NCBI RefSeq assembly: GCF_022513635.1
Contig: NZ_JAKWBL010000004.1
Coordinates: forward strand, 806,001 to 870,000
Reading direction: 5' to 3'
From: Paraniabella ginsengisoli
GTDB lineage: Bacteria; Bacteroidota; Bacteroidia; Chitinophagales; Chitinophagaceae
Length of the DNA: 64,000 nucleotides
Made by a program: the position numbers and the translations under genes. Of the stretch, positions 19,601-28,352 are shown piece by piece (position 1 is the stretch's first letter; each line of letters opens with the position of its first letter). The notes under the pieces are model-generated. The model ran no database searches. It saw nothing but the letters and a program-made list of their open reading frames with translations, and was not told the origin of the DNA.

Positions 19601-20380
19601 ATGGATTTCAATACGATACTTTTTGATGTAAACGACAACATCGCGGTAATAACAATAAACCGTCCGGACAAATTAAATGCCTTAAACAACGCAGTATTTG
19701 ATGAGTTGGATCAGGCTATTGATGAGATCATTAGCCGACCAGAAATAAAGTCTGCAATTATCACCGGTAGTGGCGATAAGGCTTTTGTTGCAGGCGCAGA
19801 TATTTCTGAGCTTAGGAACCTAGATGCGAAAAACGGTGAAATATTAGCGCAACGCGGGCAAAAGGTTTTTGATAATATTGAAAGCAGCCCTAAGATAATA
19901 ATTGCGGCTATCAACGGGTTTGCATTAGGTGGTGGATGCGAGCTTGCAATGGCTTGCCATTTTAGAGTAGCGAGCGATAATGCCAAATTTGGCCAACCTG
20001 AAGTAAACCTTGGTTTGTTACCAGGCTACGGTGGCACGCAACGTCTTACACAATTGGTTGGCAAAGGAAGATCAATTGAACTTTTAGCAACAGGTGATAT
20101 GATAGATGCCATTACTGCATTTAATTACGGACTGGTAAATCATGTGGTAACAAGAAATGAATTATTACCTAAGGCTAAGTCCATATTAGCTGTTATTAAT
20201 ACAAAAGCGCCTCTTGCTGTGGCCGCATGCATCAATGCTTCTCAATATGCTTATACTAATGATGGTACCGGGTTTGCAATGGAAGCTGCTTCATTTGGAA
20301 AACTTTTAGAAACGAACGATTCGAAAGAAGGAATCGAGGCATTCTTAGAAAAACGCAAGCCCATCTTCAGAAATAACTAA
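19601..20380 (+). CDS. Enoyl-CoA hydratase/isomerase (crotonase family)
   Basis: The 259-residue protein has the crotonase fold. The oxyanion-hole segments AFVAGADISEL near residue 64 and GFALGGGCELAMACHFRVAS near residues 106-125 are present, and both glutamates needed for water addition can be seen, in GGGCELAM and in FGQPEVNLGLLPGYGGTQRL. This favours a true hydratase acting in fatty-acid beta-oxidation over an isomerase. The start at 19601 gives MDFNTILFDVNDNIAVITIN, standard for the family. It stands alone and intact, with no other beta-oxidation gene beside it; the acyl-CoA dehydrogenase at 55370 is far away. Confidence 0.92.
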   Translation: MDFNTILFDVNDNIAVITINRPDKLNALNNAVFDELDQAIDEIISRPEIKSAIITGSGDKAFVAGADISELRNLDAKNGEILAQRGQKVFDNIESSPKIIIAAINGFALGGGCELAMACHFRVASDNAKFGQPEVNLGLLPGYGGTQRLTQLVGKGRSIELLATGDMIDAITAFNYGLVNHVVTRNELLPKAKSILAVINTKAPLAVAACINASQYAYTNDGTGFAMEAASFGKLLETNDSKEGIEAFLEKRKPIFRNN

Positions 20381-20389
20381 AAAGCTTAT

Positions 20390-20408
20390 CTGGCAACCTC
20401 ATTGCCAG
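20390..20408 (+). repeat. Small perfect hairpin after the crotonase gene
   Basis: CTGGCAA-CCTCA-TTGCCAG forms a 7-bp perfect stem, nine bases after the stop codon. There is no T tract, so terminator function is uncertain. Confidence 0.5.
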
Positions 20409-20486
20409 TACTGAATTTCAGAAAGATATAAGTTTCCTAAAAACTGGAACAGGATTTGTGTAGTTAATAAAAACCGTGACAGCAAG

Positions 20487-21097
20487 ATGATGACTATACG
20501 CGAAAATGGATGTTATTGCTTTACATTGGAGACTATTGATACTGTAGATATATTCAATAAACCTATGTATAAGCAGATCATCGTGCATAGTCTCAATCAT
20601 TTTATAGACAGTAAGAGTTTAATTGTGTACGGTTGGAGTCTCATGTCTAATAAACTATATATTATTTGTCAGTCACATGAGGGGCTGCTTACAAATTTGA
20701 GAGATAGTTTTTTGGTATTTACCTGTGAAAAAATTATTGAAGCCATGAAGGATGAACCCGCCGAAAGGAGAGACTGGCTTTTAACCCATTTTCAAAAATC
20801 CAACCCTCAATCGAAGGTATTGCCGGGCAATCTTGTTGGGGAGATGTAAAAACCACAGCACAGATAGATATGCGTCTTTCGCAAAGCATGGCAGAACAAC
20901 TTGAATTTATACACAGTTTGCCTGTAAAAGAAAGAGTAGTTCAATATTCCTCTGATTATATATATAGCTCCGCCCGGGATTATGCCGGAATGCCAGGACT
21001 GGTGAAAATAAGCAAACCAGCAAGGGTTGAGCATGAATTATACGAAATAGAAAGTCGTAAAAACGGATTCCGAACTAATTATAATCAGCAATCCTGA
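20487..21097 (+). CDS. REP-associated (Y1/IS200-like) transposase relative, catalytically degenerate, frameshifted
   Basis: The layout matches Bacteroidota REP-type tyrosine transposases: an N-terminal F-L-E/V strand, a central VYGWSLMSNKLYIICQS block, a helix RDSFLVFTCEKIIEAM, RRDWLLTHFQKSN and a C-terminal EFIHSLPVKERVV with DYIYSSARDYAG. One lost G near 20845 (gggagatgta) splits it; restored, the second open frame joins to give about 203 residues. The usual HUH motif (N-H-x-H) reads N-K-L-Y here and the helix position normally holding Tyr has Phe, so it should not cleave DNA. It may be a remnant or a domesticated binding protein. No flanking terminal repeats or target duplications are visible. 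Confidence 0.72.
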
Positions 21098-21187
21098 CTT
21101 TTATAACCTGTTAAATTTGACCAGAGACAGGACATACTTTTTAGCAAGTGATATCTTTGCAAAAAGTAAAATATCTGTATCGTCTGA

Positions 21188-21953
21188 ATGCCTCGTAAAA
21201 AGAGATATAATTATAATAATCTGAAACTTATTGCTTCTGCGCTTTTGATTGGCGTTCTGATACTCTTGTTATTGCAATGGGTAAATTCACGAAAGGTAAA
21301 ATTTGTTCATTACGATGCATTTGGAATAGATATGCCTATAGCGTATTCAATTCATGGCATTGATGTTTCCCGTTATCAAAAAAGATTGCCTGGCAAGGAG
21401 TTAAAGAAATGAATGTAGAAAACATTCAATTGAATTTTGCATTTATGAAGGCTACGGAAGGATTAGGTCTTACAGACAAAAATTTTAAATACAATTGGCG
21501 CAATGCTAAAAAGCAAGGCATAGCACGCGGTGCCTATCATTTTTTTATTGCCAGTCAGGATCCTGCTAAGCAGGCGCAACATTTTATTTCTAAGGTCAAG
21601 TTATCGCCGGGAGATCTGCCACCGGTGCTGGATGCAGAGCAGGCCAGCATTTTGCCAGTAAATGCATTTCGCCAAAAAATAAGAACATGGCTGACCATTG
21701 TCGAAACTCATTATAAGGTAAAACCCATTATTTATACCAATGCCGACTTTTATAAAAAATATTTGGGACCAGAGTTTAATACATATCCGCTATGGGTTGC
21801 TCATTACTACGAAAAAGAAAACCCCGCATCAACCGGGAATGGACCTTTTGGCAACACAATGACAGAGGCAATGTAAACGGAATAGACGCCAAAGTTGACT
21901 TTAATGTTTTCAATGGCGATATTATTGCATTTAACGAACTGCTGGTCAAATAA
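21188..21953 (+). CDS. Membrane-anchored GH25 lysozyme-like muramidase (two frameshifts)
   Basis: A single N-terminal membrane helix (residues 14-31, LIASALLIGVLILLLLQW) is followed by a GH25 barrel: HGIDVSRYQK with the first catalytic-site Asp, FMKATEGLGLTD, ARGAYHFFIASQDP, PPVLDAEQ with the catalytic Asp/Glu pair, PIIYTNADFYKKY and YPLWVAHYYE. Two runs are one base short: six A at 21378-21383 (restores YQKKIAWQGVKEM) and four T at 21846-21849 (restores WQHNDRGNVNGIDAKVDFNVF). The repaired protein is about 255 residues, ending at 21953. It would cleave the glycan strand of peptidoglycan outside the inner membrane. The start at 21188 is the only ATG giving the anchor. Confidence 0.86.
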
Positions 21954-22859
21954 TTATTTTTTACGCATAGGATAAACTGACACTCCTACCGACAACAAAA
22001 AATTCCTTGATTGTACATTATAAGTATCGACATCTGGCGTTGGGTTATCATCGTTCCCGTTTGACTTTGTAGTAAAAGGATCTGCGGCGAAATTGAAGCC
22101 AAGGTCCAGCTTCAACCAATCATTATTTTTGAATCCAGTCTGTAAAAGTATGGAAGGCTCAAATAACCCGAATGTGTTATTGCGCGCTTCATTATAACCT
22201 AAAATTGCTTCTTCTTCAGCAGTATAGCTAGTTCTGATGTTATTGAGTTTTAATAATGAAAACCGGGGCGCAACCGACATTCTGAGATAATCGTTAAAGA
22301 AAAAATTAAAAGAAGGATGCAAAAAATATTTCAAAGTATTAGCCTCATACCTGCGGCTTCTCGCTGCATCAGCTGGATCGACATTGTCGGTAGACGACAT
22401 CTTACCAAAACCTACGCCTGCAACGCCGTTAAAATATCCTTTACTTTGTCCCATGCGTGTATAAAAGCCAGCTCCTATGTCAAACATGTGGCGATTGTAT
22501 CCCACATCTGTTCTTCTATCTACACCCGAAAGGTCATCATCTTTATATCTATCCTTTTCACTGCGATACATGCCACTTGCGGTTAACATAAAATGATTGG
22601 TGATAGCAATAGCGGCCTGTCCGTCAAATCCGGCTGAATGATCGAGAGATTCATCGTCATCCGAAATGCTTGAAAAAATCTTAGCTGGGTTACCTGCTCC
22701 GGCAACAGAAAATTTAAAATCGCCTTGTTCTCTTAAAAAAGCTGCGTTATGTACAGAAGGAGAATTGATATAACGCGGGTTAGCGCAAGCAACCAAAAAT
22801 ATAACGACCCCAATAAGGTAGTTACAAGGTTTTGTTAGGTTAAGGGCATGACTTTTCAT
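21954..22859 (-). CDS. Lipoprotein with beta-barrel-like C-terminal part, unknown function
   Basis: I do not recognise a named family. The N-terminus has a lipoprotein signal (NYLIGVVIFLVACANPRY; Cys is the lipidation site) followed by YINSPSVHNAAFLREQGDF, a pattern common in Bacteroidota surface lipoproteins that precede an outer-membrane barrel. The rest alternates short beta-strands with Tyr/Phe and Gly (AGFDGQAAIAITNHFMLTAS, FNGVAGVGFGKM, LHPSFNFFFNDYLRMSVAP, FEPSILLQTGFKNNDWLK), consistent with an 8-strand barrel. I prefer the ATG at 22859 (MKSHALNLTK) over the one at 22880, since the extra seven residues are polar. It ends one base after the lysozyme gene on the opposite strand. Confidence 0.7.
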   Translation of the reverse strand: MKSHALNLTKPCNYLIGVVIFLVACANPRYINSPSVHNAAFLREQGDFKFSVAGAGNPAKIFSSISDDDESLDHSAGFDGQAAIAITNHFMLTASGMYRSEKDRYKDDDLSGVDRRTDVGYNRHMFDIGAGFYTRMGQSKGYFNGVAGVGFGKMSSTDNVDPADAARSRRYEANTLKYFLHPSFNFFFNDYLRMSVAPRFSLLKLNNIRTSYTAEEEAILGYNEARNNTFGLFEPSILLQTGFKNNDWLKLDLGFNFAADPFTTKSNGNDDNPTPDVDTYNVQSRNFLLSVGVSVYPMRKK

Positions 22860-22925
22860 ACAACAGGTTTTTGATGGCAAATGGTAATTCTTACGTAAAT
22901 AAAATTAGTGACTTCAAGTCATAAT

Positions 22926-24241
22926 TTACTTATTATTACCATTCTCATTTTTTCTTTGTGCATTTTGCTGTTGTGGCCTGTTGCCGCCATTACGCTGCGC
23001 CTGCGGCCTGTTTCCGCTTTTATGTTGTCCGTGGTTTCCTCCCTGTCGCCCAGACTGGCCTTGTTGAGATACACCTTGATTAGTGTCCGCTTTTGTTTGC
23101 TGCTGCGGTGGTCCACTCCGTCTCTGCTGTTTGCGCTTTTTATCTGCTCTTTCTAAAGCCCTAAGCGATGTTTGTCCAACTACATCCACAAATTCAGGTT
23201 CTACCTCTTTTGGTTTTGTAGAAACAACTTCCACTGCTTCCAGTTCTTCAGGAGTAATATTTTGTCTGTTAAGCGATCTTATTTTTCTAACACGTTCTAT
23301 TGTAAGTGGATATTGTTTATTGCTGTCGGGTAAGGAATACCACATCAGATTTTTAAAGATATCTTTCTTAATCAAATAGGCCCGGCCTTTAGCTACTTCA
23401 AGCTGGTCGCAATCGTTTGGAAAGCCTTGCAACGCATCCAGATAAGTATCAAGTTCATAATTCAAACAACATTTCAAACGGCCACACTGACCGCTTAACT
23501 TGGTTTGATTGATCGATAAATTCTGATATCTGGCTATAGATGTATTAACTGATTTAAATTCTGTTAGCCATGTAGCACAACAAAGTTCCCTTCCACAACT
23601 TCCAATACCGCCTACCTTCCCAGCTTCCTGGCGAGCGCCAATTTGCCGCATTTCTACTTTCACCTTAAACTCGGTAGCATATATTTTAATAAGCTCCCTA
23701 AAGTCTACGCGGCCATCAGCAATATAAAAAAGGTAGCTTTTCTGCCATCTGCCTGCATTTCCACCTGGCTTATTTTCATATCCAGTTTAAGCTGACGTGC
23801 AATAGCACGGCTTCTTATTACAGCTTCGGGTTCACGTTGTTTGTTGGTATTTCTTTGGTCGAGATCACGATCCGTAGCAATCCTCAACACTTTTTTCATG
23901 TCAGGATTTGCTTCCTTAACGCCATACTTTTTCATTTGTAACCTAACGATCTCGCCTGTTAATGAAATTTCACCAACATCAAATCCGCTTATTCCTTCTA
24001 CTGTAACCAAATCGCCCTTTTCAAAAAAGTGAACGGTTGTATTTCTGAAAAAATCTTTACGCGTCCCTTTATTAAAGCTAACTTCTACCACATTGCAATA
24101 ACTGTCCATATCCGCAATTGGTAAATTGCGCAACCAGTCATATGTGTTCATACGATTGCAGCCACCCGTACTACAGCCGCCGTTGCTTTTGCAACCGCCT
24201 GGTTTGCTACCATTAGCAGTACCACAACTTGTACAACCCAT
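22926..24241 (-). CDS. ricT: RicT/YaaT PSP1-domain protein (frameshifted)
   Basis: The protein has a PSP1 C-terminal-type core like RicT (YaaT), the Fe-S-containing regulatory subunit known from Bacillus. The N-terminus is Cys-rich (MGCTSCG, GGCKSNGGCSTGGCNR), and the core carries GSCGRELCCATWL and GQCGRLKCCLNYE, the conserved cysteine pairs of the family. The frame is lost in a six-A run at 23726-23731 (plus strand); one base restores ATFFYIADGRVDFRELIKIY. The C-terminal 80 residues are a Gln/Gly/Arg/Asn-rich tail without predicted fold, possibly RNA-binding. Its stop is 65 bases from the lipoprotein start region. The function in Bacteroidota is not established; holB lies just upstream, as in many genomes. 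Confidence 0.88.
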
Positions 24242-24329
24242 TGTTTGTAATATTCTTTAATGCAGAAAAGCGCAGGTGGAAATATGGCGTATAAAAATAG
24301 CAGCAGTAAAAGCGCTGCTGTATCAATAA

Positions 24330-24353
24330 ATATAAAAAACTGAAATTCAGTTT
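24330..24353 (-). terminator. Probable rho-independent terminator after holB
   Basis: On the minus strand AAACTGAA-T-TTCAGTTT is followed directly by TTTAT. The 8-bp inverted repeat (24337-24344 with 24346-24353) lies between the holB stop and the ricT start. The one-base centre means the actual loop must open one or more pairs. Confidence 0.5.
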
Positions 24354-24464
24354 ATTATGAAATATCCTTCTAACAATGAAGGATCAGAATTATTCGCTAT
24401 TTCCCTGTCAACACTATTCGCTTTCCCGCTAAAATTTAATCTTCTCCACTAAAAATCAAACACC

Positions 24465-25667
24465 TCAATCATTCAAAAATACAACATTGTCCTGAATGAT
24501 ATGATAAATTTTAATGGTAAGTGCCATGAAGAGCATCTTGCCATTTGCGTTCCTTTCAATATAATATGCTGCTTTGTCAAGCTCTTCAATTATTGCCTGC
24601 TGCTTCTCTATGCTTGTAATGCGATTCAACTTTGAAGCAAAATCACGCTCCTTATCAGGATAATTTTCTGCCATTTGTGGCATTACATGTATGCGTAGTG
24701 CCAATTGCAATAAATGATTAAAGTATCGCAAAAATTGCTTCTGTCCTTCACGGCCCAGCTGTCCTATTTCATCTACCCATTTGGATTGCGCCACCGGCCC
24801 GGTTTTCATAATGCTGTTGAGCCAGTCGCGTAGCAGATTTTGCCAATCCTCGTCAGAATGTTGCATAATCTGCAAAGCTTCCCGATAGTTGCCTTCGCTG
24901 ATGGCTGCCACTCGTGTTGCTGTTTGTTCTTCAGATTTATTGCGGCTGATTAAAGCTTCTTTGATTTCGTTATCATGAGGCTGCGGCACTTTAATAAGCT
25001 GACAGCGGCTCAAAATGGTCTGTAATATTTGCCCTTCATTTTCCGCAACCAGTAAAAATACGGTGCGCTCCGGCGGTTCTTCAATTAATTTCAACAACTT
25101 GTTGCCTTCGTTGCCCAAATATTCTGGCAGCCACATTATTAAAACCTTGTAGCCGCCTTCAAAGCTTTTGAGATTCAATTTTTTGATAATCTCATTGCAT
25201 TCGTTGGCGGTTATATTTCCTTGTTTATTTTCAGCGCCAATAAATTGCAGCCAGTCATACACATTTCCATACGGATAGCTTTTAATAAACTCGCGCCATT
25301 CGGTAATATAATCGGTACTAATTGGTGGTGTACCTGCTTTTTTGTAACAACAGGATAACTAAAATGTATATCAGGGTGCGCAAAGGCTGCCGCTTTTTGA
25401 CAGGAGGAGCAAATGCCACAAGGCTCAGCAATAGCCACTCGGAGAAATAGAAACAGGTTCATCACCAAATAATGATGGGCCTGCGTTTTGTGCAGGGCCA
25501 TTTACTTTTTCGCAGATAATATATTGCGCAAAAGCTAATGCAAGTGGAAGAGCACCGCTTCCCTCTTTACCCAAAAATAGTAACGCATGTGCAAGCCGGT
25601 TTTCCTGCATCAACTCTGTAAGCTCTTGCTTTAAATGTAATTGACCAATAACATCTGTAAACTGCAT
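24465..25667 (-). CDS. holB: DNA polymerase III subunit delta' (frameshifted)
   Basis: A clamp-loader AAA+ subunit. From the start MQFTDVIGQLHLKQ (25667) come NRLAHALLFLGKEGSGALPLALAFAQYI (a Walker A without the usual Lys, as expected of a non-ATPase delta' subunit), a zinc-binding CGICSSC, HPDIHFSYPVVTKK, KVLIMWLPEYLGNEGNKLLK and EEPPERTVFLLVAENE. The frame is broken in the six-T run at 25338-25343 (plus strand), where one base restores KKAGTPPISTDYITEWREF, and again near 25440, where the shift is +1 and could be two lost bases. The restored length of about 400 residues is normal. An ATG at 25709 exists but precedes the family start. It is divergent from the MBL gene. Confidence 0.88.
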
Positions 25668-25752
25668 GGATGCAAATGTAACAAGAGATAAGGTTAGAAA
25701 AGTAAACACCTAAAAGCAGTTGCATAACATTTTTTAAGTCATCAGTTAATAT

Positions 25753-25818
25753 ATGGCATCGGTCTTGCGTCGCTCCGTTCAACAGCAGTACATATATGAT
25801 CCTGCATAAACGATGCGA
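25753..25818 (+). repeat. 65-nt intergenic element, subtype 2 (copy B)
   Basis: Core CTTGCGTCGCTCCGTTCAAC; ends GGCATCG and CGATGC are exact complements (GCATCG/CGATGC). It sits between divergent holB and the MBL gene. Confidence 0.75.
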
Positions 25819-25857
25819 TCTCAACAATTTTGTTGACTTTTATGTTTATCTTGAAAT

Positions 25858-27263
25858 ATGAAAATCGAACAGATTTACACCGGATGCCTGGCACAGGGAG
25901 CCTATTATATTACTTCTGGAAATGAAGCCGCGATTATCGATCCGCTGCGGGAGATTGAACCATATATTAACAGGGCAAAGAAGGACGGTGTATCTATTAA
26001 ATATATTTTTGAAACGCATTTTCATGCTGATTTTGTAAGTGGCCATGTCGACCTTGCCGCTAAAACAGCTGCTAGTATTGTATTTGGGCCCACTAATGCG
26101 CATATTGGTTATGATGCTTTAATAGCTACAGACGGACAAGTTTTTGAAATTGGCGACATTAAAATAAAGCTGATCCATACACCGGGGCATACGCTCGAAA
26201 GCAGTTGCTATCTTTTATATGATGAGCAAGGAAAAGAGCAAGCACTTTTTACAGGAGATACTTTATTTATCGGCGATGTGGGGCGGCCAGATCTGGCCCA
26301 AAAAGTTGCTGATGATTTAACAAAGGAAAAACTAGCGGGAATTTTATTTGAATCTCTTCGAAATAAAATCCTTCCATTGCCTGATGATATTATTGTTTAC
26401 CCGGCACATGGTGCAGGCAGCGCTTGTGGCAAAAACATGAGTAAGGAAACCAGCGACACATTGGGCAATCAAAAGAAAACAAATTATGCTTTAAATATGG
26501 CTTTAAGCCAGCAGGATTTTATTGAACAGGTGACAGACGGGTTGATGCCCCCGCCGCAATACTTTCCTCAAAATGTGCAAATGAATATTGAAGGTTATGA
26601 TGATATCAACAAAGTGCTGCAACGAGGTACACAGGCGCTTGACCCAGAGGCTTTCGAAGTTGCAGCAAACCATACCGGAGCAGTGATTTTAGATACACGA
26701 ACCGCGGAAGATTTTTCACAATCATTTATACCTAATTCTATTAATATTGGTATTGACGGCAGTTTTGCTGTTTGGGTAGGCACATTGATTCCAGATGTAA
26801 AACAAGAAATATTGATTGTGGCTGAAGAAGGACGGGAAGAAGAAGTAGTAACGCGCCTTGCACGAGTTGGTTATGATTTTTGTATTGGTTATCTCAAAGG
26901 CGGTGTTGCAGCCTGGAAGGCTGTTGGTAAAGAATTAGATGAGATCAAAAATATTGATGCAGAAAACTTATCAAAAAAGAAAATGCATCTATTATCGATG
27001 TAAGGAAGGAAACAGAATTTGAAGAGGCGCATATTGCCGGAGCGCAAAATTTTCCGTTAGATTATATAAACGATCATCTTACTGAAATAGATAAAAATGC
27101 TACACAATATGTTCATTGTGCTGCGGGTTACCGTTCAATGGCCTTTGCTTCTATTTTAAAAGCAAGAGGTTTTGAAAATGTAGTGAATATAAGAGGAGGC
27201 TTTAAATCAATTAAGGAAAGTAATCAATTCGATATTATAACAGGCATTGATAAAAAAGATTAG
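25858..27263 (+). CDS. Metallo-beta-lactamase-fold sulfur dioxygenase-like protein with two rhodanese domains (frameshifted)
   Basis: Residues 1-240 are an MBL domain of the persulfide dioxygenase/ETHE1-like group: ETHFHADFVSGH, LIHTPGHTLESSCY, FTGDTLFIGDVGRPDL and VYPAHGAGSACG hold the metal ligands. Two rhodanese domains follow. The first (ILDTRTAEDFSQSFIPNSIN, then LIVAEEGREEE) has no active Cys. The second continues only after one A is restored in the six-A run near 26974, giving ASIIDVRKETEFEEAHIAGA and VHCAAGYRSMAF with the catalytic Cys. The repaired length is about 468 residues. A role in persulfide or thiosulfate metabolism is inferred from the family. It overlaps the converging AIG2-like gene by four bases at the stop. 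Confidence 0.87.
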
Positions 27264-27691
27264 TTTTCTTGTTTACCTGCTAAATAGTCCATCATATTAT
27301 CCGACTCAACAATCGGCTTCCCTTCTACATCTTTATTATACCAATATATCCATGCTATAATATTTTCTCCACTTTCTAAGTTTGTTTCTACTAAGTCTCT
27401 TTTATAATAAATGTCTTCTCCATCATCAGGATATAAGCCTTCATAATCGTCAAGCTGCGCCAGTATAAAAGAAAGTTCTTTTGGATTTTTTATCTCGTAC
27501 AATTCACCTTTTATGAAACGCCCTGTATCAACAGGTGTGCCTACAGGAAAAGTACCCATATCGTAAATAGTACCTTTTACGAGGGCTTCGCCTTTTAGCT
27601 TAAAGTATTTTGAAATATATTCGTAAGCAGGACTTTTAAAGCCGCTTAACAGAGATCCGTAAACAAAAAGAAAATGGCTATGTGTTTGCAT
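27260..27691 (-). CDS. AIG2/gamma-glutamylcyclotransferase-like protein
   Basis: The 143-residue protein has the GGCT-like fold: FVYGSLLSGF near residue 10 is the substrate-binding YGSL motif, VKGTIYDMGTFPVG follows, and LDDYEGLYPDDGEDIYYKR near residue 80 carries the Glu that serves as general acid/base in gamma-glutamylcyclotransferases. Related proteins release 5-oxoproline from gamma-glutamyl amines or amino acids; the specific substrate cannot be assigned. The start at 27691 is 20 bases downstream of the LUD gene stop on the same strand, so it is probably co-transcribed with rsfS-ftsH-LUD. Confidence 0.82.
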   Translation of the reverse strand: MQTHSHFLFVYGSLLSGFKSPAYEYISKYFKLKGEALVKGTIYDMGTFPVGTPVDTGRFIKGELYEIKNPKELSFILAQLDDYEGLYPDDGEDIYYKRDLVETNLESGENIIAWIYWYNKDVEGKPIVESDNMMDYLAGKQEN

Positions 27692-27711
27692 AAACTAACT
27701 AATAAACGAAG

Positions 27712-28347
27712 TTAACCCTTATCATCTACCAAAAATACGTACACCTCTTTTGGACCATGCACACCAACAACTAAAGTTTTTTCTATATCTGCAGTGCGGC
27801 TGGGTCCCGTGGCAAAAGTAATTAGCGACGGCAGTTGTGAACCATATTTTTCCTTCGTGGCCTCCAACGCATCTTTAATATCATAAACAAGCTGGTTGGT
27901 GTACGCAATACAAACGTGTACGGGTGCGTAAACACTAGTGTTCCGGCCGCTTTTTTCTGCGGCACTCATTACAATACTGCCTGTTCTGGCTACCAGGTAT
28001 TCGCAACCTGTGATGGCTACATCACAACCCGCCAGGTTTTCAAAGTCATTCAAAAATCCGAGGCCTCCTTTTAAGAGTTCACTGATATTATGATCGATAC
28101 AGTAAATGGCTTTCCAGCCCTGTGATACGGCTAATTCATTAAATTGTTTTACGAGATGTTTTTCATCAAAACAAAAAGCAAACCTGCCTTGTAAAGCTGT
28201 AAATCTTTCAGCGAATTCTACTTCAATTTCCTGATTTAATGGTTCGAAAACTGAAGATTGCCCTTCGCTTTTTGGAAATGGAATAGGCGTGGGTTGCGTT
28301 AATGCCTCCCGTATCTTTTTCAAAATATTTCCTTTCCCCGATTGCAC
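27712..28347 (-). CDS. LUD-domain protein (LutC/YkgG-like)
   Basis: The 211-residue protein is a single LUD domain. Recognisable parts are GCDVAITGCEYLVARTGSIV near residue 110 and the C-terminal block FATGPSRTADIEKTLVVGVHGPKEV. In Bacillus LutC belongs to a lactate-oxidation iron-sulfur complex with LutA and LutB, but neither is present here, so a lactate role should not be assumed. The start lies only five bases after the repaired ftsH stop, so translation is probably coupled to ftsH. The frame is intact. Confidence 0.85.
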   Translation of the reverse strand: MQSGKGNILKKIREALTQPTPIPFPKSEGQSSVFEPLNQEIEVEFAERFTALQGRFAFCFDEKHLVKQFNELAVSQGWKAIYCIDHNISELLKGGLGFLNDFENLAGCDVAITGCEYLVARTGSIVMSAAEKSGRNTSVYAPVHVCIAYTNQLVYDIKDALEATKEKYGSQLPSLITFATGPSRTADIEKTLVVGVHGPKEVYVFLVDDKG

Positions 28348-28352
28348 TTTAT

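Noticed and set aside
20487-21097. An active IS200/REP transposon
   Set aside because: HUH and Tyr motifs are missing and no flanking hairpin ends specific to this gene are seen.
22908-23379. Plus-strand open frames opposite ricT with hydrophobic stretches
   Set aside because: They arise from the Gln/Gly/Arg-rich tail of RicT read backwards, which yields Leu/Cys/Ser-rich text resembling membrane helices.
27712-28347. Naming the LUD protein lutC and assigning lactate use
   Set aside because: lutA and lutB are absent and the gene is coupled to ftsH; only the domain name is supported.
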